This document shows positions 8,112-16,271 of a stretch of 64,000 nt of DNA, piece by piece. The stretch is from Kibdelosporangium philippinense (GTDB lineage Bacteria; Actinomycetota; Actinomycetes; Mycobacteriales; Pseudonocardiaceae): contig NZ_JAJVCN010000005.1 of NCBI RefSeq assembly GCF_021390435.2, positions 511,501-575,500 on the forward strand. Direction: 5' to 3'. How positions within the stretch are numbered: position 1 is the stretch's first letter; each line of letters begins with the position of its first letter. Made by a program: the position numbers and the translations under genes. Below the pieces are notes generated by a model that was not told the origin of the DNA, ran no database searches, and worked only from the letters and a program-made list of their open reading frames with translations.

Positions 8112-9268
8112 GATGTCGCCCCGGCGAACTGCAGCAACAAACCCTCACCGTCCACAGAGGCATCGGCGACCTGGTAGCGCCGCAACACGGCGGGCAGTGG
8201 GACGAGCCTGCGCATTCCGTCCACTGTGATCGCCAGGTCGTCGCCGATTCTTGCCAGGTCTACATCGGACTGCTCGGTCAGCGGAATGGCAACGCGCAGA
8301 ACGTATCCCGCGCCTTCCGGCCGGATCTGCAGCAATGACGGCGGCCTTTTCGCGGTCGAGCTCAGCGGGTCCGTCCGGCCGTAGAGCTCGTCGGCGAGCG
8401 AGGCCAATGCCGCGAGGCCAACAGGTTCGGCCGCCCGGTGTTCCACAACGTGCAACTCGATCGGCGTGGAAGCCCGCAGTTCGGCAAGAACCGCGTCCTG
8501 CTCGTCGCGGCGGGTACGCAGCCACGTCGCCGCCGGACCGCGCCGCATCCCGGCTTTGGGCACAAGCCGGTTGGCGATCATGCCGTCAACCCGGATGTCC
8601 CGCAGCGCCAACGCCGCGAGCGTGCGCTTGCTTTCGGCCACAACCAGCCGCTCCGGCGTCAACACCAGCCGAACCCCGGTGACCTGCGGATCTGCCAGCA
8701 AATCGCGCAGTTCCGCCAGATGCCCGGCCAGCCTGGTGACCGCGTCGACCCAGCCCTGTCGTCCAACACCGGAGACCATTCCCCGGACCGAGCGCGCCGG
8801 AAACGCCCGTTGCAGATAGGTCGCGATCGCGTCGGGCAACGCCAGCAGCCGCAACGTCTCCGCGGTCGGCCCGCAGTCCACCACGACCGTGTCCCAGTTG
8901 CCGGTTTTCGCCAATCTGGCGACCTCGGTCAGCGCGAGCAGCTCGTCGAGGCCGGGCACCACGGTCAGCTCTTCGGCGTCCAGCTCGTCAACGCCCGCAC
9001 CGGCAAGTACCGCCCGCAGCTGGCAACGCAGCTCGTCCCACGCGGAATCGACAAGACCACGGGTGTCCACATGGGCCGCGTGCAGCTTGGCGTCCACTAG
9101 GGAGGGTTCGCTGGTCAGCCTTGTGTCGAACGCGTCCGCGAGCGAATGTGCCGGATCCGTGGACACGACAAGAGTCTCGTGCCCACGCCTGGCCAGCCGC
9201 ACCGCGGTGGCCGCGGCAAGGGTGGTCTTGCCCACCCCGCCCTTTCCGATGAACAGCAGGATCCGCAA
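8108..9268 (-). CDS. ArsA/GET3-like ATPase (Rv2184c type)
   Basis: The 386-residue protein begins with a deviant Walker A motif, GKGGVGKTT (8-16), then STDPAHSLADAF, the hallmark of ArsA/Get3 ATPases of the SIMIBI class. VVDCGPTAETLRLLALP fits the switch/Walker B region. Actinobacterial members are not linked to arsenic pumps; none is encoded nearby. It lies between a START-domain protein and a small coupled gene, an order conserved with Rv2183c-Rv2185c, which suggests a shared but unknown role, possibly in membrane or lipid handling. It starts 8 bp after the START gene ends. Confidence 0.85.
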   Translation of the reverse strand: MRILLFIGKGGVGKTTLAAATAVRLARRGHETLVVSTDPAHSLADAFDTRLTSEPSLVDAKLHAAHVDTRGLVDSAWDELRCQLRAVLAGAGVDELDAEELTVVPGLDELLALTEVARLAKTGNWDTVVVDCGPTAETLRLLALPDAIATYLQRAFPARSVRGMVSGVGRQGWVDAVTRLAGHLAELRDLLADPQVTGVRLVLTPERLVVAESKRTLAALALRDIRVDGMIANRLVPKAGMRRGPAATWLRTRRDEQDAVLAELRASTPIELHVVEHRAAEPVGLAALASLADELYGRTDPLSSTAKRPPSLLQIRPEGAGYVLRVAIPLTEQSDVDLARIGDDLAITVDGMRRLVPLPAVLRRYQVADASVDGEGLLLQFAGATS

Positions 9269-9276
9269 GGCGGTGG

Positions 9277-9717
9277 TTACAACCCTTCGGCGCGGCGCTT
9301 GAGGTCCTTCAGCGCGATGTCCATGATCATCTTCTCGGCCTTGCGGCGGAACATGCCAATCATCGGCACGGCCAGCTGGACCGACAGCGTGTACGTCACC
9401 TTCGTCGCGTCGTCACCCTGCGGCTCAAGCAGGTACCGGCCACGCTGTGAGCGCTGCATCTGGCCCTTCACCAGGGTCCAGCTCACCGAAAGGCCATCCT
9501 CCGCCCACTCGTACTGCAGTGTGTAGGCGTCCTTGAACATGCCGGCGTCGATCACGAACCGGACCTGGGTGGCCTGGCCGTCGGCGTCCTGCTCGAGCAC
9601 CTCGGTCTCTTTCACCGCCCCTGTCCACTCGGGGTACGCGGCGAAATCGGCGATCACGCCCATGATCGTGTCGGCGTCTGCTTCTACGGTGATGGACTGG
9701 GTGGACTCGTCGGCCAT
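9277..9717 (-). CDS. SRPBCC/START-like lipid-binding protein (Rv2185c type)
   Basis: The 146-residue product matches the polyketide-cyclase/START fold: an N-terminal strand (SITVEADADTIMGVIADFAAYPEW), a central sheet and a long C-terminal amphipathic helix (MFRRKAEKMIMDIALKDLKRR). These proteins bind hydrophobic ligands in a helix-grip cavity. Synteny points to the TB16.3 (Rv2185c) group. It is in the same operon as the ArsA-like ATPase and a second START-like protein at 10539-10910. The ligand is unknown. Confidence 0.82.
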   Translation of the reverse strand: MADESTQSITVEADADTIMGVIADFAAYPEWTGAVKETEVLEQDADGQATQVRFVIDAGMFKDAYTLQYEWAEDGLSVSWTLVKGQMQRSQRGRYLLEPQGDDATKVTYTLSVQLAVPMIGMFRRKAEKMIMDIALKDLKRRAEGL

Positions 9718-9740
9718 GCCGGGCAGGCTACCTGGTCAAG

Positions 9741-10529
9741 TCAGAAGCGCAGTACGTGCGGCACTTGCGTCCGCTGGAAATGTCCGACATTGATGCAGTC
9801 GGTCGAAGCGAACCGCATTCTCGCTGACAGCGGTTGGTGCACGTGGCCGAACAGCGACCACCGCGGCCGCTGCTCGCCGATCAGTTCACGCAGCGCGTAC
9901 GAACCGAACTCTGTCCGTCGCGCCACGACGTCATAGGTGAGTTCCGGCACAGCGGGCGGAATGTGCGAGCACAGCACGTCGACTTCGGTGAGCTTGCCGA
10001 CAGAAGCGTTGTAGTCATCCTCGGTCCGCAGGTACGGGAACCACGCGCCGGAGCGACGCACGCGCCCACCGGGCGAGAGCAACGCGCCGCCGACGAACCC
10101 GAACCGTAGCCCGCCGATCTCCGCGACCTCGCCGTCCAGGAACGTCAGGCCGTCACGTGAGAACTGTGACCACAGGTCCGGCACGTCGACATTGCCCGGC
10201 GTGGCATACGTCGGCACGGTCATCGCCGCGAACAACCGCGTGTACTGCTCGAACAGCGCTTCCTGAACCACGTCGGCCGCGTTGTCGAGGCTCGCCCACA
10301 ACGTGCGCGCGTACTCGCCGAGCTCCTGCAACTGACGGTTGCGCCGTAAGTGCGCGAACTTGGCGACCTTCTCCGCGCCGAACACGCGGCCGAGGATGCC
10401 GCTGCCGTGGTCGTGATAGTCGACGAAATCGATCAGATCACCGAGCACAACGAGCGCGTCCGCGCCTTCGCCGGCCCTCGCCAGAGCGTCCGAATTGCCG
10501 TGGACATCGGAAACAACGTGGACCCGCAC
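9741..10529 (-). CDS. calcineurin-like metallophosphoesterase
   Basis: The 262-residue protein has the dinuclear metal motifs in order: SDVHGN near the N-terminus, VVLGDLIDF, a GNVD box in place of GNHD, CSHIPP, and FGHVHQP near the C-terminus. These identify a metallophosphoesterase; whether it acts on nucleotides, phospholipids or proteins cannot be said. It starts with GTG 9 bp after the stop of the START-like gene upstream and is followed by the SRPBCC gene, so it belongs to the same operon. The Asn-Val-Asp variant keeps the metal-binding Asn. Confidence 0.82.
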   Translation of the reverse strand: MRVHVVSDVHGNSDALARAGEGADALVVLGDLIDFVDYHDHGSGILGRVFGAEKVAKFAHLRRNRQLQELGEYARTLWASLDNAADVVQEALFEQYTRLFAAMTVPTYATPGNVDVPDLWSQFSRDGLTFLDGEVAEIGGLRFGFVGGALLSPGGRVRRSGAWFPYLRTEDDYNASVGKLTEVDVLCSHIPPAVPELTYDVVARRTEFGSYALRELIGEQRPRWSLFGHVHQPLSARMRFASTDCINVGHFQRTQVPHVLRF

Positions 10530-10538
10530 ACGTTCACT

Positions 10539-10910
10539 TTACGGCGGGCAGCCTGGCCGCCGCCCATCCTCGAGGGTGGTCTTGAGATCGAAAGCGATGT
10601 TCTTGGCGGCGAACTGGCGGCGGGTCAGCTCACGCCGCAGCTCACGCGGACCGGCCTGGCCGGGCAGGTCGGCACGCAGGAAGTAGTGCAGGAGCGTGCC
10701 GTCGAGCATCGGTTCGAGCCAGACCTCCATGGTTCCGGTCAGCGCGCCACGCACGGTCCACCGCAGGCCCTCGTCGCCGCGATCGGCGTACACCTCAAGA
10801 GTGAGATCCGGCCACAGCGTGCGCCACGCGTTCGGGTTGGCGAAGGCGGCTTTGACCACGGGCGGGGGCACGGCGAGGAAGGTCTCGTCGACGACGTCCA
10901 CTGCAGGCAC
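10539..10910 (-). CDS. small SRPBCC/START-like protein (Rv2186c position)
   Basis: The 123-residue product looks like a second SRPBCC-fold protein: a strand start (VDVVDETFLAVPPPVVKAAFAN), a WP motif, and a C-terminal helix with KNIAFDLKTTLEDG. It is the first gene of the leftward operon reaching to glucokinase and is divergent from fadD15 with only about 41 bp between start codons. Gene order matches Rv2186c next to fadD15, suggesting work on a related lipid substrate, which is inference only. Confidence 0.72.
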   Translation of the reverse strand: MPAVDVVDETFLAVPPPVVKAAFANPNAWRTLWPDLTLEVYADRGDEGLRWTVRGALTGTMEVWLEPMLDGTLLHYFLRADLPGQAGPRELRRELTRRQFAAKNIAFDLKTTLEDGRRPGCPP

Positions 10911-10951
10911 AAGTGCATGGTGTCACGGCCGCTGTACTAAATTCACGTGAC

Positions 10952-12745
10952 GTGCGTGAATACAAGGCGCCGGCCACGGTATCGGTGACCGACGAAGAGA
11001 ATCTCACCGACATGGTGTGGGCTAACGCGGATCGCTTCGGCGACGCGGTCAGCTTCCGTCGGCTGGTCGACGGCTCATGGGTGGACGTGACCGCCCGCGA
11101 GTTCGCCGCGCACGTGCTGGCGGTCTCGAAAGGACTGATCGCCTCCGGCGTACGCCCTGGTGACCGCGTCGCGTTGCTGTCCAAGACCCGGTACGAGTGG
11201 TCGTTGCTCGACTTCGCCATCTGGGCGGCGGGCGGCGTGACCGTGCCGATCTACGAGACCTCCTCGCCCGAACAGGTCGAGTGGATCCTGTCGGACTCGG
11301 GTGCGCGCGCGATGGTCGTGGAAACCGCCGAGCACAAGGCGACCGTCGACGGGCTCGTCGACCGTCTGCCGGAACTGACACGCGTCTGGCAGATCGACGC
11401 GGGCGTGGACCTGGCACCAGCTGTCGACGAACTGACGGCTTTGGGCGCTGAGGTCAACGAAAAGACCGCACACGACCTGCATCGCAGCGTGCGCGCCGAC
11501 GCCGTGGCCACGCTCGTCTACACCTCGGGCACCACGGGCCGCCCCAAAGGCGTCGAGCTGACGCACCGCAACCTGCTCGCTGAGGTGCGCGCGGACATCA
11601 AGGCGTTCCCGCAGTTGATGAAATCGGGCAATTCGATGCTCGTCTTCCTGCCGTTGGCGCACGTGTTCGCCAGGGCGATCTCGATCTGCTGCGTCTACGC
11701 CCGCACCACGCTCGGCCACCTGCCGGACGTCAAAACGCTGGTGAACGACCTCGGCACGTTCCGCCCGACCTTCGTGGTCGCGGTCCCACGCGTGTTCGAG
11801 AAGGTCTACAACGCGGCCAAGCAGCGTGCCCACGCCGACGGCAAAGGCAAGATCTTCGACGCCGCCGAGGCATTGGCAATCCAGTACAGCCAGACCGCCA
11901 AGCCCGGAATCGCCCTGCGCGCCAAGCATTTGGTGGCCGACCGGCTGGTCTACGGCAAGCTGCGGATGGCTCTTGGCGGGCGGTGCGAGGCCGCGATCTC
12001 CGGTGGCGCGCCGCTGGGTGCCCGGCTCGCGCACTTCTTCCGTGGCATCGGCGTGCCGGTGTTCGAGGGATACGGCCTGACCGAGACCTCGGCCGCGATC
12101 GCGGTGAACACCAACACGGACTTCAAGGTCGGCACGGTCGGCCGGGTCGTCGCGGGCGCTTGCGTGCGCATCGCTGACGACGGGGAAGTGCTGCTGTCGG
12201 GAGACATGGTGTTTTCCGGCTACTGGCACAACCCGGCCGCGACCAAGGAGTCGTTGCAGGACGGCTGGTTCCACACCGGCGACCTCGGCACGCTGGACGA
12301 TAACGGTTTCCTGTCGATCACCGGTCGCAAGAAGGAGATCATCGTGACCGCGGGCGGCAAGAACGTGGCGCCCGCGGTGCTCGAGGACCGGCTGCGGATG
12401 AACCCGCTGATCAGCCAGTGCCTCGTGGTCGGCGACCGGAAACCGTTCATCGGCGCGCTGATCACCATCGACGAGGAGTATTTCGAGTCGTGGAAGTCGC
12501 GTCACGGCAAGCACGGCACGGTCGCCGAGCTCGCGGACGACGCGGATTTGCGCGCTGAACTGCAGTCAGCGGTGGACGAGGCGAACAAGGCCGTGTCCCG
12601 TGCCGAGTCGATCCGCAGTTTCACCGTACTGCCGCGGGACTTCAGCGAGGAGCGTGGCGAGATCACGCCAAGCCTGAAGCTGCGCCGCGAGATCATCGCC
12701 TCGAAGTACGCCGACCGGATCGAAGCCATTTACGCAGGTCACTAG
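10952..12745 (+). CDS. fadD15: long-chain fatty-acid-CoA ligase, FadD15 type
   Basis: An AMP-forming acyl-CoA synthetase of about 597 residues. GTG 10952 gives MREYKAP, aligning with the FadD15 N-terminus; the frame opens earlier at 10913. The P-loop YTSGTTGRPKG, the adenylation motif GYGLTETSAAI and the C-terminal DGWFHTGDLG...GRKKEIIVTAGGKNVAP are all intact. It activates fatty acids with ATP and CoA in the cytosol. TACTAA at 10934 lies about 12 nt before the start, so the mRNA may have a very short leader. The divergent START-like genes and PlsC downstream point to envelope or storage lipid metabolism. Confidence 0.88.
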   Translation: MREYKAPATVSVTDEENLTDMVWANADRFGDAVSFRRLVDGSWVDVTAREFAAHVLAVSKGLIASGVRPGDRVALLSKTRYEWSLLDFAIWAAGGVTVPIYETSSPEQVEWILSDSGARAMVVETAEHKATVDGLVDRLPELTRVWQIDAGVDLAPAVDELTALGAEVNEKTAHDLHRSVRADAVATLVYTSGTTGRPKGVELTHRNLLAEVRADIKAFPQLMKSGNSMLVFLPLAHVFARAISICCVYARTTLGHLPDVKTLVNDLGTFRPTFVVAVPRVFEKVYNAAKQRAHADGKGKIFDAAEALAIQYSQTAKPGIALRAKHLVADRLVYGKLRMALGGRCEAAISGGAPLGARLAHFFRGIGVPVFEGYGLTETSAAIAVNTNTDFKVGTVGRVVAGACVRIADDGEVLLSGDMVFSGYWHNPAATKESLQDGWFHTGDLGTLDDNGFLSITGRKKEIIVTAGGKNVAPAVLEDRLRMNPLISQCLVVGDRKPFIGALITIDEEYFESWKSRHGKHGTVAELADDADLRAELQSAVDEANKAVSRAESIRSFTVLPRDFSEERGEITPSLKLRREIIASKYADRIEAIYAGH

Positions 12746-12746
12746 T

Positions 12747-12788
12747 CGTGAGTGGTTATGCGGGTTAGAACACGGATAACCACTCACG
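12747..12788. repeat. palindromic repeat copy A / probable bidirectional terminator
   Basis: Perfect 13-bp arms (12747-12759 and 12776-12788, CGTGAGTGGTTAT and its complement) flank a 16-nt centre containing GTTAGAAC. It begins 1 bp after the fadD15 stop, between convergent genes. Three further copies of the same arm sequence occur in this window. Confidence 0.8.
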
Positions 12789-12796
12789 AGGTCTTT

Positions 12797-13387
12797 TCAG
12801 ACCTGGGCGCCGTTGTCCCCGTCGTCCTCGTTGTTGCCCTGGCGGATCCGCAGCACCACAAGGCCGATGCCGACGGTCAGGGACACCAGCGCGATCGGCG
12901 TCGCCACCCGGGTCGCCAGGCCGATCAAACCGGGCGCCACCAGCAGGAACAACGCGATCAGCAGCAGCATCAACGCGAGAATGGTCAACGGGCTCGGCCG
13001 GGGGATCGGCGGCGGCTCGGGCGGCACGTAATGGTCGTCGTCCGAGCTCCACGCCCAGTCCATCTCGGTCTCATGGCCGCGCCAGCCCGCTGTGGCCGGT
13101 GCGGAGATCTCCGGCAGATCCGGCTCGTCCAGCGGCTCGGACCTGCGTGACCTGGCGGGTTTGTCCGGTTCCGGCTCGTCGTCGAGCTCGAGATCCGGCT
13201 GCGACTTCGAAATCGGACCCGGCTTCGGCTCCGGCGACTCGACCTCTGGCGCGACCTCGATATCCAGATCGGCCTCGCGGTCCAAGTCGGCCTGAACCGT
13301 TGACCCAAGGCCTTCGCGTTCCAGGTCGGCGACGATCTGCGCGAAGGCGGCGTCAACGTCCTCCGGTCCGTCTGACCCGCCCTTCAT
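12797..13387 (-). CDS. acidic membrane protein of unknown function
   Basis: The 196-residue protein has a long acidic, Pro-rich, probably disordered cytoplasmic region (about 1-130) and then two closely spaced hydrophobic segments (LTILALMLLLIALFLLVAP and ATPIALVSLTVGIGLVVL), ending in a short acidic tail. This small membrane protein is typical of actinobacteria and I do not recognise a function. It is convergent with fadD15 and divergent from plsC over a 214-bp promoter region. Confidence 0.7.
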   Translation of the reverse strand: MKGGSDGPEDVDAAFAQIVADLEREGLGSTVQADLDREADLDIEVAPEVESPEPKPGPISKSQPDLELDDEPEPDKPARSRRSEPLDEPDLPEISAPATAGWRGHETEMDWAWSSDDDHYVPPEPPPIPRPSPLTILALMLLLIALFLLVAPGLIGLATRVATPIALVSLTVGIGLVVLRIRQGNNEDDGDNGAQV

Positions 13388-13601
13388 GGCCCTCCTTGAG
13401 AAGCTTGACCTCGTGACGCCATCGTCGCACGGACACCGCTTCGGTTGGCCAGTTACTTCTGGCTCTTTTGTGCGTTGTTATCCGCGACAACTTTCCGGCC
13501 CAAGCGTGGGGACGGTCGCGTTGTGCACGAGTGGGCACACTTCGTAGGCTGTCTGTCCGACGGGCCGTCGGTGGTAGTCAGGGCAGGAGGCGCTCTACAC
13601 G

Positions 13602-14354
13602 GTGCTGTACTTCGTCATGAAACATGTCCTGCTCGGGCCGATCCTGCGGCTCTTCTTCCGCCCGCAGGCCGAGGGGCTCGAGAACATCCCGCGCAGCGGC
13701 GGAGCGATCCTGGCGAGCAACCACCTCGCGGTGTCGGACTCGTTCTTCATGCCGCTGGTGATCCCGCGCAGGCGAGTGACGTTCCCCGCGAAGATGGAGT
13801 ACTTCACCGAGAAGGGCATCAAAGGCGCCTTCAAGAAGTGGTTCTTCACCGGCATGGGCCAGATCCCGATCGACCGCACCGGCGGCTCGGCGGCACAGGC
13901 CGCGCTGGACACCGGCATCCGGCTGCTGCGTGAGGGAAACCTGCTCGGCATCTACCCGGAAGGCACCCGCTCACCGGACGGCAGGCTCTACAAGGGCAAG
14001 ACCGGCATCGCCCGGATCGCGCTCGAAGCAGGCGTGCCGATCATCCCGGTCGTCATGGTCGGCACCGACATCGCCAACCCGATCGGCTCGAAGATGTGGA
14101 AGCCGACCAAGATCCGGGTGAAGTTCGGCAAGCCGTTGGACTTCTCCCGCTACGAGGGACTGACCGGCGACCGGTTCGTCGAACGCTCGATCACCGACGA
14201 GGTGATGTACGCGCTGATGGAACTGTCCGGCCAGGAATACGTGGACATGTACGCCGCGAAGGTCAAGGAGATGCAGGAGGCGGACGGCAAGGCGCCAAAC
14301 GGTGTTCCCGCCCAGCGCGAGCCCGACCGTATCCCCGAGGCCAAGGCCGGATGA
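13602..14354 (+). CDS. plsC: 1-acyl-sn-glycerol-3-phosphate acyltransferase
   Basis: The 250-residue protein has the acyltransferase motifs NHLAVSD (His41, Asp46) and YPEGTRSPDG (Glu120-Arg123), plus the later IPVVMVGTD strand. It should acylate lysophosphatidic acid to phosphatidic acid at the membrane. GTG 13602 has a strong GGAGG 11 nt upstream (13586-13590). By order it is the Rv2182c homologue. The downstream exoribonuclease gene begins 20 bp after its stop but has its own -10 element, so cotranscription is not certain. Confidence 0.88.
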   Translation: MLYFVMKHVLLGPILRLFFRPQAEGLENIPRSGGAILASNHLAVSDSFFMPLVIPRRRVTFPAKMEYFTEKGIKGAFKKWFFTGMGQIPIDRTGGSAAQAALDTGIRLLREGNLLGIYPEGTRSPDGRLYKGKTGIARIALEAGVPIIPVVMVGTDIANPIGSKMWKPTKIRVKFGKPLDFSRYEGLTGDRFVERSITDEVMYALMELSGQEYVDMYAAKVKEMQEADGKAPNGVPAQREPDRIPEAKAG

Positions 14355-14362
14355 TTCACAAC

Positions 14363-14375
14363 TAAGGTTGTCGGG
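14363..14375 (+). promoter_or_regulatory. -10 element of a probable leaderless transcript
   Basis: TAAGGT (14363-14368) is followed by 6 nt and then the GTG of the exoribonuclease gene, so transcription should begin at or next to the start codon. No Shine-Dalgarno sequence is present. Confidence 0.45.
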
Positions 14376-14878
14376 TGCGATTTTTTTACGACACCGAATT
14401 CATTGAAGACGGAGTGACGATCGACCTCGTGTCGATCGGTGTCGTAGCCGAGGACGGCAGAGAGTTCTACGCGGTGTCGACCGAGTTCGACCCGAACAAG
14501 GCAGGCCAGTGGGTCCGCGAGAACGTGCTGGACAAACTCCCCGGACCTGGCGACAAAGCATGGCGCAGCCGCTCGCAGATCCGTGAGGACCTGATGGGCT
14601 TCCTCAGCCCGCGCGGCGAGAGCGTGGAACTGTGGGCGTGGTTCGCCGCCTACGACCACGTGGCCTTGGCACAGCTGTGGGGCGCGATGCCCGCGTTGCC
14701 TCGCCAGTTGCCGCGTTTCACGCGCGACCTGCGTCAGCGTTGGGAAGACGTGGGCAAGCCACAGCTGCCAAACCCGCCAACCGACGCGCACGACGCGCTG
14801 GCCGACGCCCGCCACAACCTGGCCCGCTGGAACATCATCGAGGTCGAACGCCTCCGCAAAGGCTTCCCAGTCCGCTAA
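14375..14878 (+). CDS. DEDDh-type 3'-5' exoribonuclease (Rv2179c-like)
   Basis: The 167-residue protein has the exonuclease motif order Asp6/Glu8 (YDTEFIE), Asp94 (AAYDHVAL) and a C-terminal His139 with Asp144 (AHDALADARHN), giving the DEDDh set of RNase T-like enzymes. Its size and position match Rv2179c, described as a 3'-5' exoribonuclease of a small actinobacterial family. It should act on RNA ends in the cytosol with two metal ions. The 314 bp after the stop contain 22-bp tandem repeats. Confidence 0.85.
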   Translation: MRFFYDTEFIEDGVTIDLVSIGVVAEDGREFYAVSTEFDPNKAGQWVRENVLDKLPGPGDKAWRSRSQIREDLMGFLSPRGESVELWAWFAAYDHVALAQLWGAMPALPRQLPRFTRDLRQRWEDVGKPQLPNPPTDAHDALADARHNLARWNIIEVERLRKGFPVR

Positions 14879-14882
14879 CCGC

Positions 14883-14970
14883 CGTGTCCACCGTTGCGGA
14901 ACATCGTGTCCCCCGTTGCGGAACATCGTGTCCACCGTTGCGGCACATCGTGTCCACCGTTGCGGCACAG
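14883..14970. repeat. four tandem 22-bp repeats
   Basis: Units at 14883-14904, 14905-14926, 14927-14948 and 14949-14970 share CGTGTCCACCGTTGCGG followed by A/C, ACA and T/G; only three positions vary. They start 4 bp after the exoribonuclease stop and lie about 220 bp before the phosphofructokinase start. The period is two helical turns. They are not in any convincing gene. Confidence 0.9.
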
Positions 14971-15050
14971 TGAGTTCGCCACTCCGGCGCGGTTGACCTC
15001 CTCGCTGGCCCAGCGCTGCGATCTTCGTGTTCCGGAAAGTGTGTTTCATG

Positions 15051-15092
15051 GTGCTGGAAAGGTGGACACGGTGTGCTGGAAAGGTGGACACG
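15051..15092. repeat. two 22-bp-spaced repeats, inverted relatives of 14883-14970
   Basis: GTGCTGGAAAGGTGGACACG occurs at 15051-15070 and again at 15073-15092. Its right half GGTGGACACG is the reverse complement of the CGTGTCCACC half of the upstream tandem units, and both sets have a 22-bp period, so the two arrays face each other across about 80 bp. Confidence 0.8.
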
Positions 15093-15192
15093 ACTTCTGG
15101 GACCGGTTTCATTCCACGAGGTGGGACGGTTTCCCGCTTGTTAAGCGGGGGTCGGTTGCTTTACCGATCCAGCCCGTGACACCCTTCACCCC

Positions 15193-16218
15193 ATGCGTAT
15201 AGGCGTACTCACCGGTGGTGGCGACTGTCCAGGTCTTAACGCGGTGATCAGGGCCGTGACCAGGAAGGGCATCGAGGCTCACGGCTGGGAGATCGTCGGT
15301 TTCCGCAACGGTTGGCAGGGTCCACTCGAAGGCAAGTCGAAGCCCATCGGGCTCGACCAGGTCGAAGACATCCTCACCCGCGGCGGCACGATCCTCGGCT
15401 CGTCGCGCACCAACCCGTACAAGGTCGACGGTGGCGTTGACAAGATCAAGGCCGTGCTGGCCGACCAAGGCATCGACGCGCTCGTCGCGATCGGTGGCGA
15501 GGACACGCTCGGCGTGGCAAAGCGGCTGACTGATGACGGCGTCGGCGTGGTCGGCGTGCCCAAGACGATCGACAACGACCTTGGCGCGACGGATTACACC
15601 TTCGGCTTCGACACCGCGGTGCACATCGCGACCGAGGCGATCGACCGGCTGCGCACCACGGCCGAGTCGCACCACCGTGCGCTCGTCTGCGAGGTCATGG
15701 GTCGGCACGCTGGCTGGATCGCGCTGCACTCGGGTCTCGCGGGCGGCGCGAACGTGATCCTGGTGCCGGAGCGGCCGTTCAACGTCGACAAGGTCGTCGA
15801 GTGGGTCAAGCGGCGGTTCGAGCGCGAGTACGCGCCGATCATCGTCGTGGCCGAGGGCGCGATGCCGGAAGGCGGCGCCGAGGTGCTCACCAGTGGTGAG
15901 AAGGACGCCTTCGGGCACGTCCGTCTCGGTGGCGTCGGCACGTGGCTGGCTGAGGAGATCGCGCAGCGGACGGGCAAGGAGTCTCGTGCCGTGGTGCTCG
16001 GTCACACGCAGCGTGGCGGCACGCCGACCGCGTACGACCGTGTGCTGGCAACTCGTTTCGGTCTGCACGCCGTTGACGCGGTTGCTGACGGGGACTTCGG
16101 TGTGATGGTCGCGTTGCGCGGCACCGACATCGTCCGCGTGAAGCTGTCCGAGGCCACGGCCGAGCTGAAGACCGTTCCGCTTGAGCGTTACCAGGAAGCT
16201 GAAGTCTTCTTCGGCTGA
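15193..16218 (+). CDS. pfp: 6-phosphofructokinase, pyrophosphate-dependent type
   Basis: The 341-residue protein begins RIGVLTGGGDCPGLNAVIR and carries KTIDND, MGRHAGW, and the sugar-phosphate-binding HTQRGG. Two residues decide the phosphoryl donor: Asp104 in GGEDTLG and Lys124 in PKTIDND. ATP-using enzymes have Gly at both sites, whereas the A. methanolica PPi-dependent enzyme has Asp104 and Lys124. This enzyme is therefore predicted to interconvert fructose-6-phosphate and fructose-1,6-bisphosphate reversibly with PPi. No Shine-Dalgarno is seen before the ATG, so translation may be leaderless. It is followed by a terminator. Confidence 0.9.
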   Translation: MRIGVLTGGGDCPGLNAVIRAVTRKGIEAHGWEIVGFRNGWQGPLEGKSKPIGLDQVEDILTRGGTILGSSRTNPYKVDGGVDKIKAVLADQGIDALVAIGGEDTLGVAKRLTDDGVGVVGVPKTIDNDLGATDYTFGFDTAVHIATEAIDRLRTTAESHHRALVCEVMGRHAGWIALHSGLAGGANVILVPERPFNVDKVVEWVKRRFEREYAPIIVVAEGAMPEGGAEVLTSGEKDAFGHVRLGGVGTWLAEEIAQRTGKESRAVVLGHTQRGGTPTAYDRVLATRFGLHAVDAVADGDFGVMVALRGTDIVRVKLSEATAELKTVPLERYQEAEVFFG

Positions 16219-16233
16219 TCCACCCTGTCCTAT

Positions 16234-16261
16234 GCCCCCAAAGTGACTTCACTTTGGGGGC
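16234..16261. terminator. bidirectional terminator hairpin
   Basis: Perfect 13-bp arms (16234-16246 and 16249-16261) with a 2-nt loop lie between the convergent phosphofructokinase and methionine aminopeptidase genes. Confidence 0.75.
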
Positions 16262-16271
16262 TTACGACTTC

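Noticed and set aside
11075..12514. 479-codon minus-strand frame antisense to fadD15
   Set aside because: His/Arg/Gly-rich shadow with no motif; fadD15 is certain.
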